Source: UBA3910 sp002391465 (GTDB lineage: Bacteria; Bacillota; Limnochordia; Darwinibacteriales; Darwinibacteriaceae). From it: 64,000 nt of DNA. Below the pieces are notes generated by a model, which saw only the letters and a program-made list of their open reading frames with translations, did not search any database and was not told where the DNA came from. The translations under genes and the position numbers were made by a program. Of the stretch, positions 9,601-17,483 are shown piece by piece. Location of the stretch: the NCBI GenBank assembly GCA_030054835.1, contig JASGVS010000010.1, forward strand, positions 171,963 through 235,962, read 5' to 3'. The number at the start of each line of letters is the position of its first letter. Within the stretch, counting starts at the first letter, position 1.

Positions 9601-11082
9601 CAGGTCCCGCTCAGGCACCAATCCCCTGCTCCAAGAGGGAGCAATAGAAATCTTGGCGCCGCTCACGATCTCGCTGGTGGAAAGGGTAATGTAGCCTTCC
9701 AACAGGACCCAGTCACCTTTGGCCACCCTCCGGTTGGTAATGGCCCGGGGATCCTTCCATCCATCTGCGTGGAGAAAGATGGAGAAGTTGCGGTTGGCAG
9801 GCGCCGCCGGGTCATCGTACCTAACCCTGGCGGAGAATTTGTAGCGCCTATTGGGTTTCAACTCTTCCCCCAAATACTGTTCAGCACCAGCCTGAGCGGA
9901 TTCTCTGTCTGTTATCTTCAGGGCACTTCCACCGCTGAAGAAAACCTCGTTGGAGATGGAAATGGAGGCAGACTCGCTTCCCCGCCACGCAGTCAAACCG
10001 TTTTCAAAGCCGCCGTTTGAAAGCAGTTCCTTACCGGCCCCTGCCGGCGGATCGGCCTGGACATACGTCACCCTGTTTCCGATCACAGTGTGGTAAGCTC
10101 CGGGCCGCTCCCCTTTCTGGTTGAACTCATCCGACTTGACGATCTGGATGCCAAGGTTGGGAGCTAGCTCCCCAGGCTCCCCGCCGAAAACTGGCCACCC
10201 ATCTTCCCAAGTGACCGGAATTAGATAGGGAATCCGTCCCACCGCACCCCGATCGCCAAAGAGGAGGGCAAACCAATCACCATTGGGCGTATCCACCAAC
10301 CCGCCCTGGGCAATGCCGGCGTTGGCAAAAACCACCCTGCCTTCATAGGGTCCGGTTATCTCGTCCGCCCTGAAGCAGAGCTGGGTACGCATGCCCCCCG
10401 CCGGCCAGGCTATCAAGAAAATGTAGTACCTGCCATCGATTTTATGGATGTGTGCCCCCTCGGCCGACACGATCATGTTTTCGCCTAAAAGGCTGCTGGC
10501 GTTGGGGATAATGACCTGGTTAATGCCCCCAGGCTTAACTGCCCGGGCATCTTCAGTAAGTTCGATCAGCCTAATGTCATTGGAACCATGGACCAGAAAG
10601 ACCCGTCCCTCATCAAAGAGGAGGGACATATCATGGGTGAAATAAAAGCTCGACCTGCGCCAGGGGCCTCGCTCCACATCGGTGGTCTGGAAGACGTAGG
10701 TCTTGCCTAGTGTTTGGGAGCTGAAAGCAACGTAAAAGGTGCCATCATGATAACGCAGGCTGCTGGCCCAGGAGCCCCTTCCGTAATCGTTCTCACCGCC
10801 GGTTAGGGCAAGGCGATCATCGGCGTCCAGCACGTCGTAGACGTAGTTCACAATTTCCCAGTTCACCAAATCCTGCGATTTCATTATGGGCACACCGGGG
10901 TTCATGTGCATCGTGGTGCTGGTCATGTAGTACGTATCGCCCACCCTAATAACGCTGGGATCCGGAACATCGGCCCACATTACAGGGCTGTGGGCCTCAC
11001 CTGCAGTCGCATTTCCCCAGACCCCCAGGGACAGAAACACCAAAGACAGAAGCAGTAAGAACCTCACACTTTTTCGCAGCAT
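6613..11082 (-). CDS. giant secreted double GH43 arabinofuranosidase/xylosidase with inserted CBMs, cohesin-like domain and CBM6
   Basis: A 1489-residue multidomain enzyme. In order: signal peptide (1-28, RFLLLLSLVFLSLGVWG); first GH43 propeller (about 35-330) with general base in DVPDPSV, Asp in FTHDMSLLF and acid Glu in SAEGAHIHK; two CBM4_9-like modules (about 350-670), each opening with a NGxFENGLxxW motif; a GH43 C-terminal beta-sandwich beginning GLEWQWNHNPD (about 685-865); a cohesin-like domain (about 867-1000); a second GH43 (about 1010-1330) with GADPYAIV, FDPAVLVDDDG and MFESSGIH; and a CBM6-like tail. The ATG at 11080-11082 follows AAGGAGG by 7 bases; an ATG 33 bases upstream lacks this. 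The two catalytic halves probably attack different arabinoxylan linkages; the exact specificities are unknown. Confidence 0.9.
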   Translation of the reverse strand: MLRKSVRFLLLLSLVFLSLGVWGNATAGEAHSPVMWADVPDPSVIRVGDTYYMTSTTMHMNPGVPIMKSQDLVNWEIVNYVYDVLDADDRLALTGGENDYGRGSWASSLRYHDGTFYVAFSSQTLGKTYVFQTTDVERGPWRRSSFYFTHDMSLLFDEGRVFLVHGSNDIRLIELTEDARAVKPGGINQVIIPNASSLLGENMIVSAEGAHIHKIDGRYYIFLIAWPAGGMRTQLCFRADEITGPYEGRVVFANAGIAQGGLVDTPNGDWFALLFGDRGAVGRIPYLIPVTWEDGWPVFGGEPGELAPNLGIQIVKSDEFNQKGERPGAYHTVIGNRVTYVQADPPAGAGKELLSNGGFENGLTAWRGSESASISISNEVFFSGGSALKITDRESAQAGAEQYLGEELKPNRRYKFSARVRYDDPAAPANRNFSIFLHADGWKDPRAITNRRVAKGDWVLLEGYITLSTSEIVSGAKISIAPSWSRGLVPERDLMDFYIDDVSIIDTTIPELAVNGSFENGLTGWSAYNNAQLTVTDQIAASGLSSLQVTGLGAVQDMAGRIEPGREYRVSAQIRYDQPSAPAVQSFNIYFQDGELKDSIGSGTLAKGQWGALEGIISIPAEMELVKPRLVVAAAQTGGDGLFEFYIDEFSCLDVTKIEQTVSGENDYNGSNLGLEWQWNHNPDNRYWSLLARPGYLRLTTGSLSTSLLDARNTLTQRTFGPQSAAAVKLDVSNLKPGDYAGLGVLQENYAFVGVTMVGKEKSIVLVQGNSESAAELAAVPLGQDEVFFKVECDFAQQRDQARFYYSLDGFNWQAVGGAFRMSYTIPHFMGYRFALFNFATLDTGGYVDFDYFRVSDRLTGAYSPAHILTASLLEEVTVPGTPAAVVNIPVYLESLPAAEYTGITASFTIPDRLTVTGVEFNEAAITGDCSYTWQDGQLVLQVTGPEVGFQADTGLFAELKLKAAGFIPVDQTVVVTTDYIKVDGGDVVYDTNRAKAQVELKAQDMGAAVKIPGYGNPLRDYKLGADPYAIVYDGRVYVYLSSDEFMFDSDGALIENDFRQLNRVFVMSSDDLMNWTDHGAIPVAGIHGANQGKGIAKWAGGSWAPAAAHKKIDGKDKFFLYFSNSAGSIGVLTADTPIGPWEDPLGRALITHSTPGVAGVVWLFDPAVLVDDDGTAYLYFGGGLPGNSQEQIASPKTARVIQLGEDMISTVGEAVMIDAPYMFESSGIHKYNGKYYYSYCTNFGTRPAGEDVPPTGEIAYMLSDNPMGPFEYVTTVLKNPHHYFGVGGNNHHAIFEFNGEWYIVYHAQTVAQAAFGAGRGYRSPHLNRVEFDDNGLMRDIIGTREGVAQIKNLDPYERTEAETIAWQKGIATEICSAPGAYVASLNMHVTNIDDGDWIAVSNADFGQVGPTTFMANVAAVNGGTIEIRLDSPDGELIGTLEVTPTGGEQEWKLMECDVKQVTGVHNIFFLFKGEAQADLFNFDYWQFK

Positions 11083-11117
11083 TCCGGATCCTCCTTGTAA
11101 TACTCTTCCTTTCACAG

Positions 11118-12659
11118 TTAGCCAGTGACAAATCTCAGACCAACAAGCTCACAGATGGGCTCTTCTCCCTCGGACTTGAAACGGAAATATAGGGCGCGTT
11201 CCCCTTCGAGCTCAGGCAGGGCAACTTTTGCGGCGGTCAGCTCATCAGCAGACTCGGCGCCGATTTTAACGCTGCCCACTTTCACTCCACCTTGCTTTTC
11301 CCAGGGGCTGTCCAGCAATACTTCCACTTCACCCGCAGCTCCGCAGGGAATCAGTTCGATCTCCAGTTCCACCTTGCCGCTCGTTTCAGTGAAGTTGAAG
11401 TATTTATAACCCACCACCGAGTTGTTCCGGATATTCACTACCGGATTGTGGTCAGATTCCTCATCGTACAACGCTTTCACATAGGGACTGCCGATCAAGC
11501 AGCAGGCGATGCCAGCGGAATAATATCCCTCCGGTTTCAGGCCATCTATTGCAAAGCCCTGGGAGGTAACCTCGGCCCCGGTATATTCATTACCTACGCG
11601 ATCCTTAATGATCCTTGTACCGGTTATGACCACCCTGCCCTCTGGTGTAACCTCTACGTTAATGGGTTCTACCATCGCCTGGCGGGCAAAACCGTGGTTA
11701 TCGGTACTCCGGTGGTAGAAAATATACCACTGGCCGTTCGCTTCTAGAATGCTGCCGTGGGTGTTGTGGGACGGGCTGGTGGCAATCATCTCCCCGTCCT
11801 CCCCAATCTCAGGCGCCCGGGCGTCTACAATCGTACCACCATAGGTCCAGGGTCCCAAGGGGTTGTCTGAATAGGCGTAAGCCAGCGTAGCGTTGGATGG
11901 ACCAAGGCCGTATTCTCCCGGTTCAGTCACCCGGCTGTAAACAAGCACGTATTTATCCTCCACCTTACGCAAGGAGGGAGCCTCAAAATATCTGAAGACG
12001 TTGCCATCTTCTGCCTCACAGCTGCCGAGCAAATCCACAATTGGAGCGGTTCCAGGCTTAGCACTATACATCGTTTCCGGATCGAGCTCCACGCCGAAGG
12101 AGCGTTTAAAGCCCCAATAGCCGTAAACGCGCCCATCTTCATCCACAAAGACTGCAGGGTCAAAGCCCATTACACCTTCCGTATCCCCCGGCTTTCCGTC
12201 TTTCCAGTTGATCACTTCAAAGGGGCCGTCTGGGCGATCAGCCTTGGCAACTTGGGAGTTTCTGCCCCAACTTTGGTTGTTGGGATAGAGGTAATAGGTC
12301 TTTTTGCCGTTAGAATCTACCACTTCCACAACGTCCGGCGCGAAGAGAATATCCGCTTTACCGTCCACAACGGATTGGAAGGCGATGCCATCATAGCGCC
12401 AATCGGTTAAATCCTCTACTGGAGCAGACCAAACGGGGATATCATAGCCGCAGTACTCATCCCGGCGAGTATCATGGGACCCGTACAGATAGACGCGGAA
12501 CTTACCCGGCTGATCCGGATCCTCAAAAAGACGCGGTTCACCGTCGGGAATATGCTCCCATAAAGGCAGGTAAGGGTTTACTGCCAGTGCTTTTTCACTC
12601 CTTGCCGCTGTCCAAGCTAGAAAACAAACGGCTGTAAACAAAAGAATCTTTGCAATCAT
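11118..12659 (-). CDS. secreted GH43 glycosidase with C-terminal beta-sandwich
   Basis: A 513-residue GH43 family protein. Residues 1-26 form a signal peptide (ILLFTAVCFLAWTAA). The five-bladed propeller spans about 30-350: GFDPAVFVDEDGRVYGYW gives the conserved Asp-containing strand, and RYFEAPSLRKV the catalytic-acid strand. Residues about 380-513 form a beta-sandwich that looks like a CBM6-type module (FNFTETSGKVELEIELIP, VEVLLDSPW, LYFRFKSEG). It is likely an exported arabinofuranosidase or xylosidase acting on arabinoxylan. It lies 28 bp after a GH10 gene and 35 bp before the double-GH43 gene, inside the same operon. GGAGG sits 10 bases before the ATG. Confidence 0.85.
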   Translation of the reverse strand: MIAKILLFTAVCFLAWTAARSEKALAVNPYLPLWEHIPDGEPRLFEDPDQPGKFRVYLYGSHDTRRDEYCGYDIPVWSAPVEDLTDWRYDGIAFQSVVDGKADILFAPDVVEVVDSNGKKTYYLYPNNQSWGRNSQVAKADRPDGPFEVINWKDGKPGDTEGVMGFDPAVFVDEDGRVYGYWGFKRSFGVELDPETMYSAKPGTAPIVDLLGSCEAEDGNVFRYFEAPSLRKVEDKYVLVYSRVTEPGEYGLGPSNATLAYAYSDNPLGPWTYGGTIVDARAPEIGEDGEMIATSPSHNTHGSILEANGQWYIFYHRSTDNHGFARQAMVEPINVEVTPEGRVVITGTRIIKDRVGNEYTGAEVTSQGFAIDGLKPEGYYSAGIACCLIGSPYVKALYDEESDHNPVVNIRNNSVVGYKYFNFTETSGKVELEIELIPCGAAGEVEVLLDSPWEKQGGVKVGSVKIGAESADELTAAKVALPELEGERALYFRFKSEGEEPICELVGLRFVTG

Positions 12660-12687
12660 CAGTTGTCATCCTCCACACTTACTGTTC

Positions 12688-14613
12688 TTATTGACGGAAG
12701 CCGTAGACTTCCCATTCGTAAATCACTGCATCTTGGTTAAAGGCTAGAGAGGTAGCCTTATCGATCATGAGCCGCACGTAGCGGGCCTCAACGGGTGCAA
12801 AGGCGCGGTCAGTAACGCTCGCTCTGTTGTCCAGAACCTGATCCACATCTTCCCACGTTTCTCCGTCTTCGCTGATCTGCAGCCTGAAATCGGCTGTGTT
12901 GAGGGGATCTTCTCCACCGGTGGGTGAAAATCCGCCGCCACCACGGTGGTAGACCACCCAGCGGTTAACCAGGCAGATCTCGCCCAAATCAACGCTGAGC
13001 CAATAGGGCGGTTCTGCCTTCGGATTCCAGCTGGACATTAACTCACCGTCAATTGCCCGGCCTGCCCGCTCAGGCAGGTGGCTCGCGTCAATCTGCCTGT
13101 TTACCAAGAGGTTTTCCGAATCGTCTTCCCTGACAATGATTCTCTGGGCGTTGGCGAAATAGGCAGGATCGAACTCCCACTCCAGATCGCCCATGAAAAT
13201 CTCGCCCCAACCTTCAACCGCCTCAGGGATTACCTCCATCAGATAGCCCCGTCCCAGGCGGAAGGACCGAACCAGAGCTGGCTCGATACCAAGTTCAGCC
13301 ACCCCTGCGTATTCGCCTGGGAAAATGTTGGCCACCCGATTTCCCTCAAAATCAAAGAACTGCAGCGCACCCTGATAGAGCGTTTTGGTCACATACCAAG
13401 GCCTATCAAGTTGGGCAAGGGCGTAGAAGGCCGGTTTCGGTTGAAGCCGTCCGTCAAAGAGACGGGTTGTGTTCGTGTCATCGGCGTAGAACATGTAACT
13501 ATCCATTATGCCAAAGACAGTGACATTGGTAACGTTAGCCTGGACGGGAGAATCCTTGAGTTCAGTCAGGATCCTGAATAGGGTCTGGTATCTCTCTGCC
13601 TGCTTCTCAAAGAGTTCTTCACTGGAGCCTTCCGTATTGATGGAGAGTTCGGTAATGTGAATCTCTAAGCCCAGTTCGGCAAACTTCTCCACTGCCGCCT
13701 TAAAGCTTTGGCTGCCGCTGTCCAAGCCCGGATAGGTCAGGCTCATGTAACCCTGCATACCTATTCCATCGATGAGCCCCAAGGACTTGAGATGGGAAGC
13801 CAGCCTAAAGATCGCCTGGGTTTTGTCGGGTTGGAAGGTGTTGTAGTCGTTGTAGAAGAGCTTCACTTCAGGATCAGCGTACTTCCTAGCAAAGCGGAAG
13901 CTCTGCTCCACATAGTCCACCCCAACCACTTTGTACCAGGGGTTATCTTTCACATCAGGCGCATCGCCGTGCTTCGTTCTAATCTGAAAGCCCGACTCCC
14001 GCTCAAAGCGTCCGGAACCGTTCTCAACCGCCTCGTTCACCACATCCCAAGCGTAGATCACACCGGGATATTCGGTCTGGACAAACTCCAAGACCTGGCG
14101 GATGTAGCTCTCAAGACGCAGGAGCATTGTCTCCCTATCTACGTAGGCCGCTCCATTCTCATACCCTTCCCTAAAAAACCAGTCGGGTGTCTGGGCGTGC
14201 CAGACCAGAACATGGCCCCGCATTTTGATACCAGTTTCTTTGCAGAACTCCATCCCCTGGATGATGGTGTCAAATCTAACGGCTGGTTCAGGGTTTCCAG
14301 CTTTGTAGTTCCTAATGCTGCCGGCTTGGTCCAAAAGATAGTCCGGCTTCATAAGGTTGGTATATGTGACACTGTTGAAATGGTATTTTATAATCTCGGA
14401 CATGGCCCGCGAATTCAAAGTGTCCGTAGCGGTGTTGTAGCCGTTTAAGCCTACGCCAATTGTGAAGTAGTCTTTATAGACGTCCTTTAAGGCCGTACCG
14501 GAAACGGAAGCGGTAATGTCATAACCGTCCACAACCACAGCTGCGGCTGCTGTGCCTGCAGCTAAGGTCAATAGGAAAACACTAAAAAGAATCAGTGCTG
14601 TTTTCTTTCTCAT
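12688..14613 (-). CDS. secreted GH10 xylanase-like enzyme with altered -2 subsite, crystallin-like and discoidin-like domains
   Basis: A 641-residue protein with signal peptide (1-25) and a GH10 barrel (about 40-400) containing acid/base Glu194 in WDVVNEAVENG and nucleophile Glu322 in HITELSIN. The usual TAENEMKP segment reads TYTNLMKP here: the Asn and Lys are kept but the glycone-subsite Glu is Thr, so it may prefer a different or decorated substrate. About 90 residues resembling a beta-gamma-crystallin-like fold follow, then an F5/8 type C-like domain (LLVNRQIDA, RAIDGELMSSW, PPYWLSVDLG). The layout matches the GH10 at 4810-6573, so the two are likely duplicates that diverged. Secreted. 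Confidence 0.88.
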   Translation of the reverse strand: MRKKTALILFSVFLLTLAAGTAAAAVVVDGYDITASVSGTALKDVYKDYFTIGVGLNGYNTATDTLNSRAMSEIIKYHFNSVTYTNLMKPDYLLDQAGSIRNYKAGNPEPAVRFDTIIQGMEFCKETGIKMRGHVLVWHAQTPDWFFREGYENGAAYVDRETMLLRLESYIRQVLEFVQTEYPGVIYAWDVVNEAVENGSGRFERESGFQIRTKHGDAPDVKDNPWYKVVGVDYVEQSFRFARKYADPEVKLFYNDYNTFQPDKTQAIFRLASHLKSLGLIDGIGMQGYMSLTYPGLDSGSQSFKAAVEKFAELGLEIHITELSINTEGSSEELFEKQAERYQTLFRILTELKDSPVQANVTNVTVFGIMDSYMFYADDTNTTRLFDGRLQPKPAFYALAQLDRPWYVTKTLYQGALQFFDFEGNRVANIFPGEYAGVAELGIEPALVRSFRLGRGYLMEVIPEAVEGWGEIFMGDLEWEFDPAYFANAQRIIVREDDSENLLVNRQIDASHLPERAGRAIDGELMSSWNPKAEPPYWLSVDLGEICLVNRWVVYHRGGGGFSPTGGEDPLNTADFRLQISEDGETWEDVDQVLDNRASVTDRAFAPVEARYVRLMIDKATSLAFNQDAVIYEWEVYGFRQ

Positions 14614-14660
14614 CCTGCCACCTCCATGCAGAAAGCTAAAAGCAAATCACACAACGAACA

Positions 14661-15797
14661 TTATCGCCTGAGGTACTCGTCCCTGTTCTGCTGCCACGGT
14701 TTTTCCGTGTCAACAATGGCCCAAAAAGCCGGTTTGGGCTGTTTCTTCGCATCAAAGAGCAACGGGTTTTCGTCCCTCCGCCAGGACACATCGTCGGTAG
14801 TTCCCCAGAATGTGACGCTTGTGATCACATCACTATTTCGCTTAAACATGCGGAAGAGCTGTCTATACGCCTCCGCCTGTTGGGCTTCTGTAGCCCCTTT
14901 CCTTCCCACATCCAATTCTGTGATGTGGATTTCCAGCCCCAATTCGGCATACATCCGAATGGACTCCTCAATTTCACTTTCACTCACATTCAGGCCATTT
15001 GCGGACCAATGACCCTGAATGCCAATCCCATGGATGGGCACACCTTCGTCCAAGAGGGATTTGAGCATATCAATAGTGCGTCCCCGTTTGTAATACATCT
15101 CGGGGTTGTAGTCGTTGTAAAAGAGTTTGGCCTCCGGATCCACCTCGTGTGCCTTGGTAAAGGCAATGCGCATGAAATCCTCACCGAGAATGATGTACCA
15201 GGGGGAATCGGGGCGGTGCGTTGTCGTGTAATGGTCCGATACCGCTTCGTTCACCACATCCCAGGCGTAGACCTTACCGGCGTAGTGGGTCATCACCTGT
15301 TCAATGTGTTCCTCGAGACGCCGTTTCACCAACTCCCGGTCTGCTTCCGTGATCGCTTCTTTAGGTTTCTCATGGATCAGATCCCCTGCTTCATCCCTGA
15401 AAAACCAGGCTGGGGTCTGGTTGTGCCAAACCAGAGTGTGCCCCCTCACCTTGAGGTTGTTATCAACGGCGTAGTCAACCATTTTGTCTGCAGTGGAGAA
15501 GCTGAATGCCCCCTCCCTAGGCTGCAGGGCATCTGGTTTCATTTCGTTTTCAGCGGTTAGACTGTTGAAGTGCCATTCGATTAGGTCCTGGTGGTTAGCA
15601 AAGGTCTGAGGGGACCACCCTGCCAAAGAAACGGCTACTCCGACGTCAAAATAATCGGCGTAGATGTCCCGCAGGGACGGGACATCTAACGCCACGATTG
15701 GTTTATTACGGTCATAGAGCGACGTACAGCCGGTGGCAAGCACCACCAACATGATTAACGCCACTGCGCGCCTGAATTGGGGAAAGTTTCTATTCAC
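14661..15797 (-). CDS. GH10 endo-xylanase lipoprotein
   Basis: A 378-residue single-domain GH10 endo-1,4-beta-xylanase. The N-terminus is a lipoprotein signal peptide: ALIMLVVLATGC, with lipobox LATGC and Cys24 as the lipidated residue. In a diderm cell this puts the enzyme on a membrane, inner or outer. The catalytic pair is Glu184 (AWDVVNEAV) and Glu294 (HITELDVG); the -2 subsite TAENEMKP is intact. It lacks the crystallin-like and discoidin-like tails of its closest sisters in the operon, though the barrel sequence is very like that at 4810-6573 (RPDSPWY, LDEGVPIHG, VITSVT). Probably cuts xylan fragments near the membrane before uptake. Confidence 0.93.
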   Translation of the reverse strand: MNRNFPQFRRAVALIMLVVLATGCTSLYDRNKPIVALDVPSLRDIYADYFDVGVAVSLAGWSPQTFANHQDLIEWHFNSLTAENEMKPDALQPREGAFSFSTADKMVDYAVDNNLKVRGHTLVWHNQTPAWFFRDEAGDLIHEKPKEAITEADRELVKRRLEEHIEQVMTHYAGKVYAWDVVNEAVSDHYTTTHRPDSPWYIILGEDFMRIAFTKAHEVDPEAKLFYNDYNPEMYYKRGRTIDMLKSLLDEGVPIHGIGIQGHWSANGLNVSESEIEESIRMYAELGLEIHITELDVGRKGATEAQQAEAYRQLFRMFKRNSDVITSVTFWGTTDDVSWRRDENPLLFDAKKQPKPAFWAIVDTEKPWQQNRDEYLRR

Positions 15798-15836
15798 AGC
15801 TCTCCTCCGCTCATCTGAGTTTATTTGTTCTTTACT

Positions 15837-17447
15837 CTACTCCAGCTCAAGTAAGCGGAAAAAGGCCGGTTTGGGCTGGAACTGCTTATCAAACAAAAGA
15901 CCTGCATCGCCCCTGCCCCTGATGGGGAAGTTCTCGAGCCAGCTGTCCGCATCGCCTAGTCCCCACATTACAACTGTGCTCAAATTGCCCTTTTCTGCCT
16001 GCCGCTTGAACATGGCAAAGATCTCGGCGTAGCGCTGAGCCTGCAGCTCGAGCAGCTCGTCTGTAATTTCCTTCTTCCCTTCCATCCAGCGGTAGACGGA
16101 CATATCCATCTCCGTTACCAACACGGTGAAGTCGGGATTGTATTCCTTGAGGGAGGCGAAAAGCTCGATTGCTTCTTCAATCTCATACACGCTGGGGGTG
16201 AAGACGTTGATATGCATCTGGAGGCCTACTCCGTCCACCGGGATGCCCTTTTCAAGCATGCGCTTGACCAGGTTGTACATACCGGTCCGCTTCATACCCC
16301 GCGACTCTAAGCCGTAGTCGTTGATAATAAGCTGTGCATCGGGATCCGCTTCCCTGGCGAATTTAAAGGCCAGTTCAATGTAATCGCTGTCATAGCCATC
16401 CCCATCGGCATCGCCGATAATCGCTTTCCACTTGGAATCATCATTGATACCCCTGATCTCGCCCCTGTCGTTGAGCACCTCGTTCACAACGTCCCAGGAG
16501 TAGATCTGACCCTTGTATTTCCCAACAACCGTTTTAACGTGGGTTTCCAGTCGTTCGATCAAGAGCTCACGGCTGGCCATCTGACTTCTGTCGTTAGGAT
16601 CCTGGAAGAACCAATCGGGAACCTGGTTATGCCAGAGAAGGGTGTGACCGCGGACCAACATATTGTTCTTCTGGGCAAAGTCCACAAAGCGATCCGCCTC
16701 CCGCCAATTGAAGCGGCCTTCAATGGGCTGAAGCGCATCTGGCTTCATCTCGTTCCCCGCCACCAGCACACCGTAATGGTGGGCAACAAAGGGACCGTAA
16801 AGGCTGTTGTCATCCAAGAAGCGGGGGCTGGTGGCCGCGCCGAACAGGAAGTAGTCGGCAAACGCCTCGCGCAGGGAGGGCAAGCCGCCTATCAAGCTCT
16901 GTTGAGCTGCCGCCTTTTTGTCACCAACCAACCTGAAATCGTCGATATAAAAAGACGCGGTGGGATGGGTCACTTCCACATACAGCCAGGCGTTACTCAT
17001 GTTTTCCCCGTCGTAAATGTACCAATCGCTTTCAATCAAGGTCCACTCTTCGCTGCTGAGCGGTACATTTTCACAGAGCCATTGGTACTCTGTTCGTCCG
17101 TCTTTGTAGTTTTCACCCATGATGAAGTGGCCGGAAACTTCCTCGTCCACATCGCCCACAAGGCGGACGTAAATGCTGAACTTGTAGGCGCCGCCATCGG
17201 CCAATATGGCGTCTACATCAAAGGCAGGCGAATGCCAACCGTCTCTGCGCCCAGTCACTTTTAAGCTGCGGGAGCCAGTCCTAACCTGTTCTGTCGTGGC
17301 TTCAAGCAGGCCAGAACCGAACATCCTCCAGCCCGAATTGGGCTCGGCCGGATCGATCCTAAGGTCCACTGCAAATTCATCGGCCGCAGCCGCCCCGCCC
17401 AGAAAAACCAGGCAGAGCAGCAGCGGGATAATAAATCTAATTCGCAA
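15837..17447 (-). CDS. secreted CBM22-GH10 endo-xylanase
   Basis: A 536-residue enzyme: signal peptide (1-22), CBM22-like xylan-binding module (about 25-176; TGSRSLKVTGR, FYIDDFRL), and GH10 barrel (about 190-536) with Glu323 in SWDVVNEVL and Glu446 in LVTEMDMS. The subsite motif reads VAGNEMKP, with Gly where Glu is usual. I place the start at TTG 17445-17447 because CGGAGGT lies 6 bases before it and it leaves a clean signal peptide; the ATG 24 bases upstream (17471) has no ribosome-binding site. A loop GDADGDGYDSD in the barrel has Asp spacing like a calcium-binding loop. Twelfth residue regions otherwise normal for GH10. Confidence 0.9.
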   Translation of the reverse strand: MRIRFIIPLLLCLVFLGGAAAADEFAVDLRIDPAEPNSGWRMFGSGLLEATTEQVRTGSRSLKVTGRRDGWHSPAFDVDAILADGGAYKFSIYVRLVGDVDEEVSGHFIMGENYKDGRTEYQWLCENVPLSSEEWTLIESDWYIYDGENMSNAWLYVEVTHPTASFYIDDFRLVGDKKAAAQQSLIGGLPSLREAFADYFLFGAATSPRFLDDNSLYGPFVAHHYGVLVAGNEMKPDALQPIEGRFNWREADRFVDFAQKNNMLVRGHTLLWHNQVPDWFFQDPNDRSQMASRELLIERLETHVKTVVGKYKGQIYSWDVVNEVLNDRGEIRGINDDSKWKAIIGDADGDGYDSDYIELAFKFAREADPDAQLIINDYGLESRGMKRTGMYNLVKRMLEKGIPVDGVGLQMHINVFTPSVYEIEEAIELFASLKEYNPDFTVLVTEMDMSVYRWMEGKKEITDELLELQAQRYAEIFAMFKRQAEKGNLSTVVMWGLGDADSWLENFPIRGRGDAGLLFDKQFQPKPAFFRLLELE

Positions 17448-17483
17448 CTTTGCACCTCCGAGTCTTTTCATTGAGAACCTAGA

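Noticed and set aside
16390..16425. Dockerin-like calcium loop in the CBM22-GH10 enzyme
   Set aside because: GDADGDGYDSD has Asp spacing like one calcium loop but lies within the GH10 barrel, occurs once, and lacks the second dockerin repeat.
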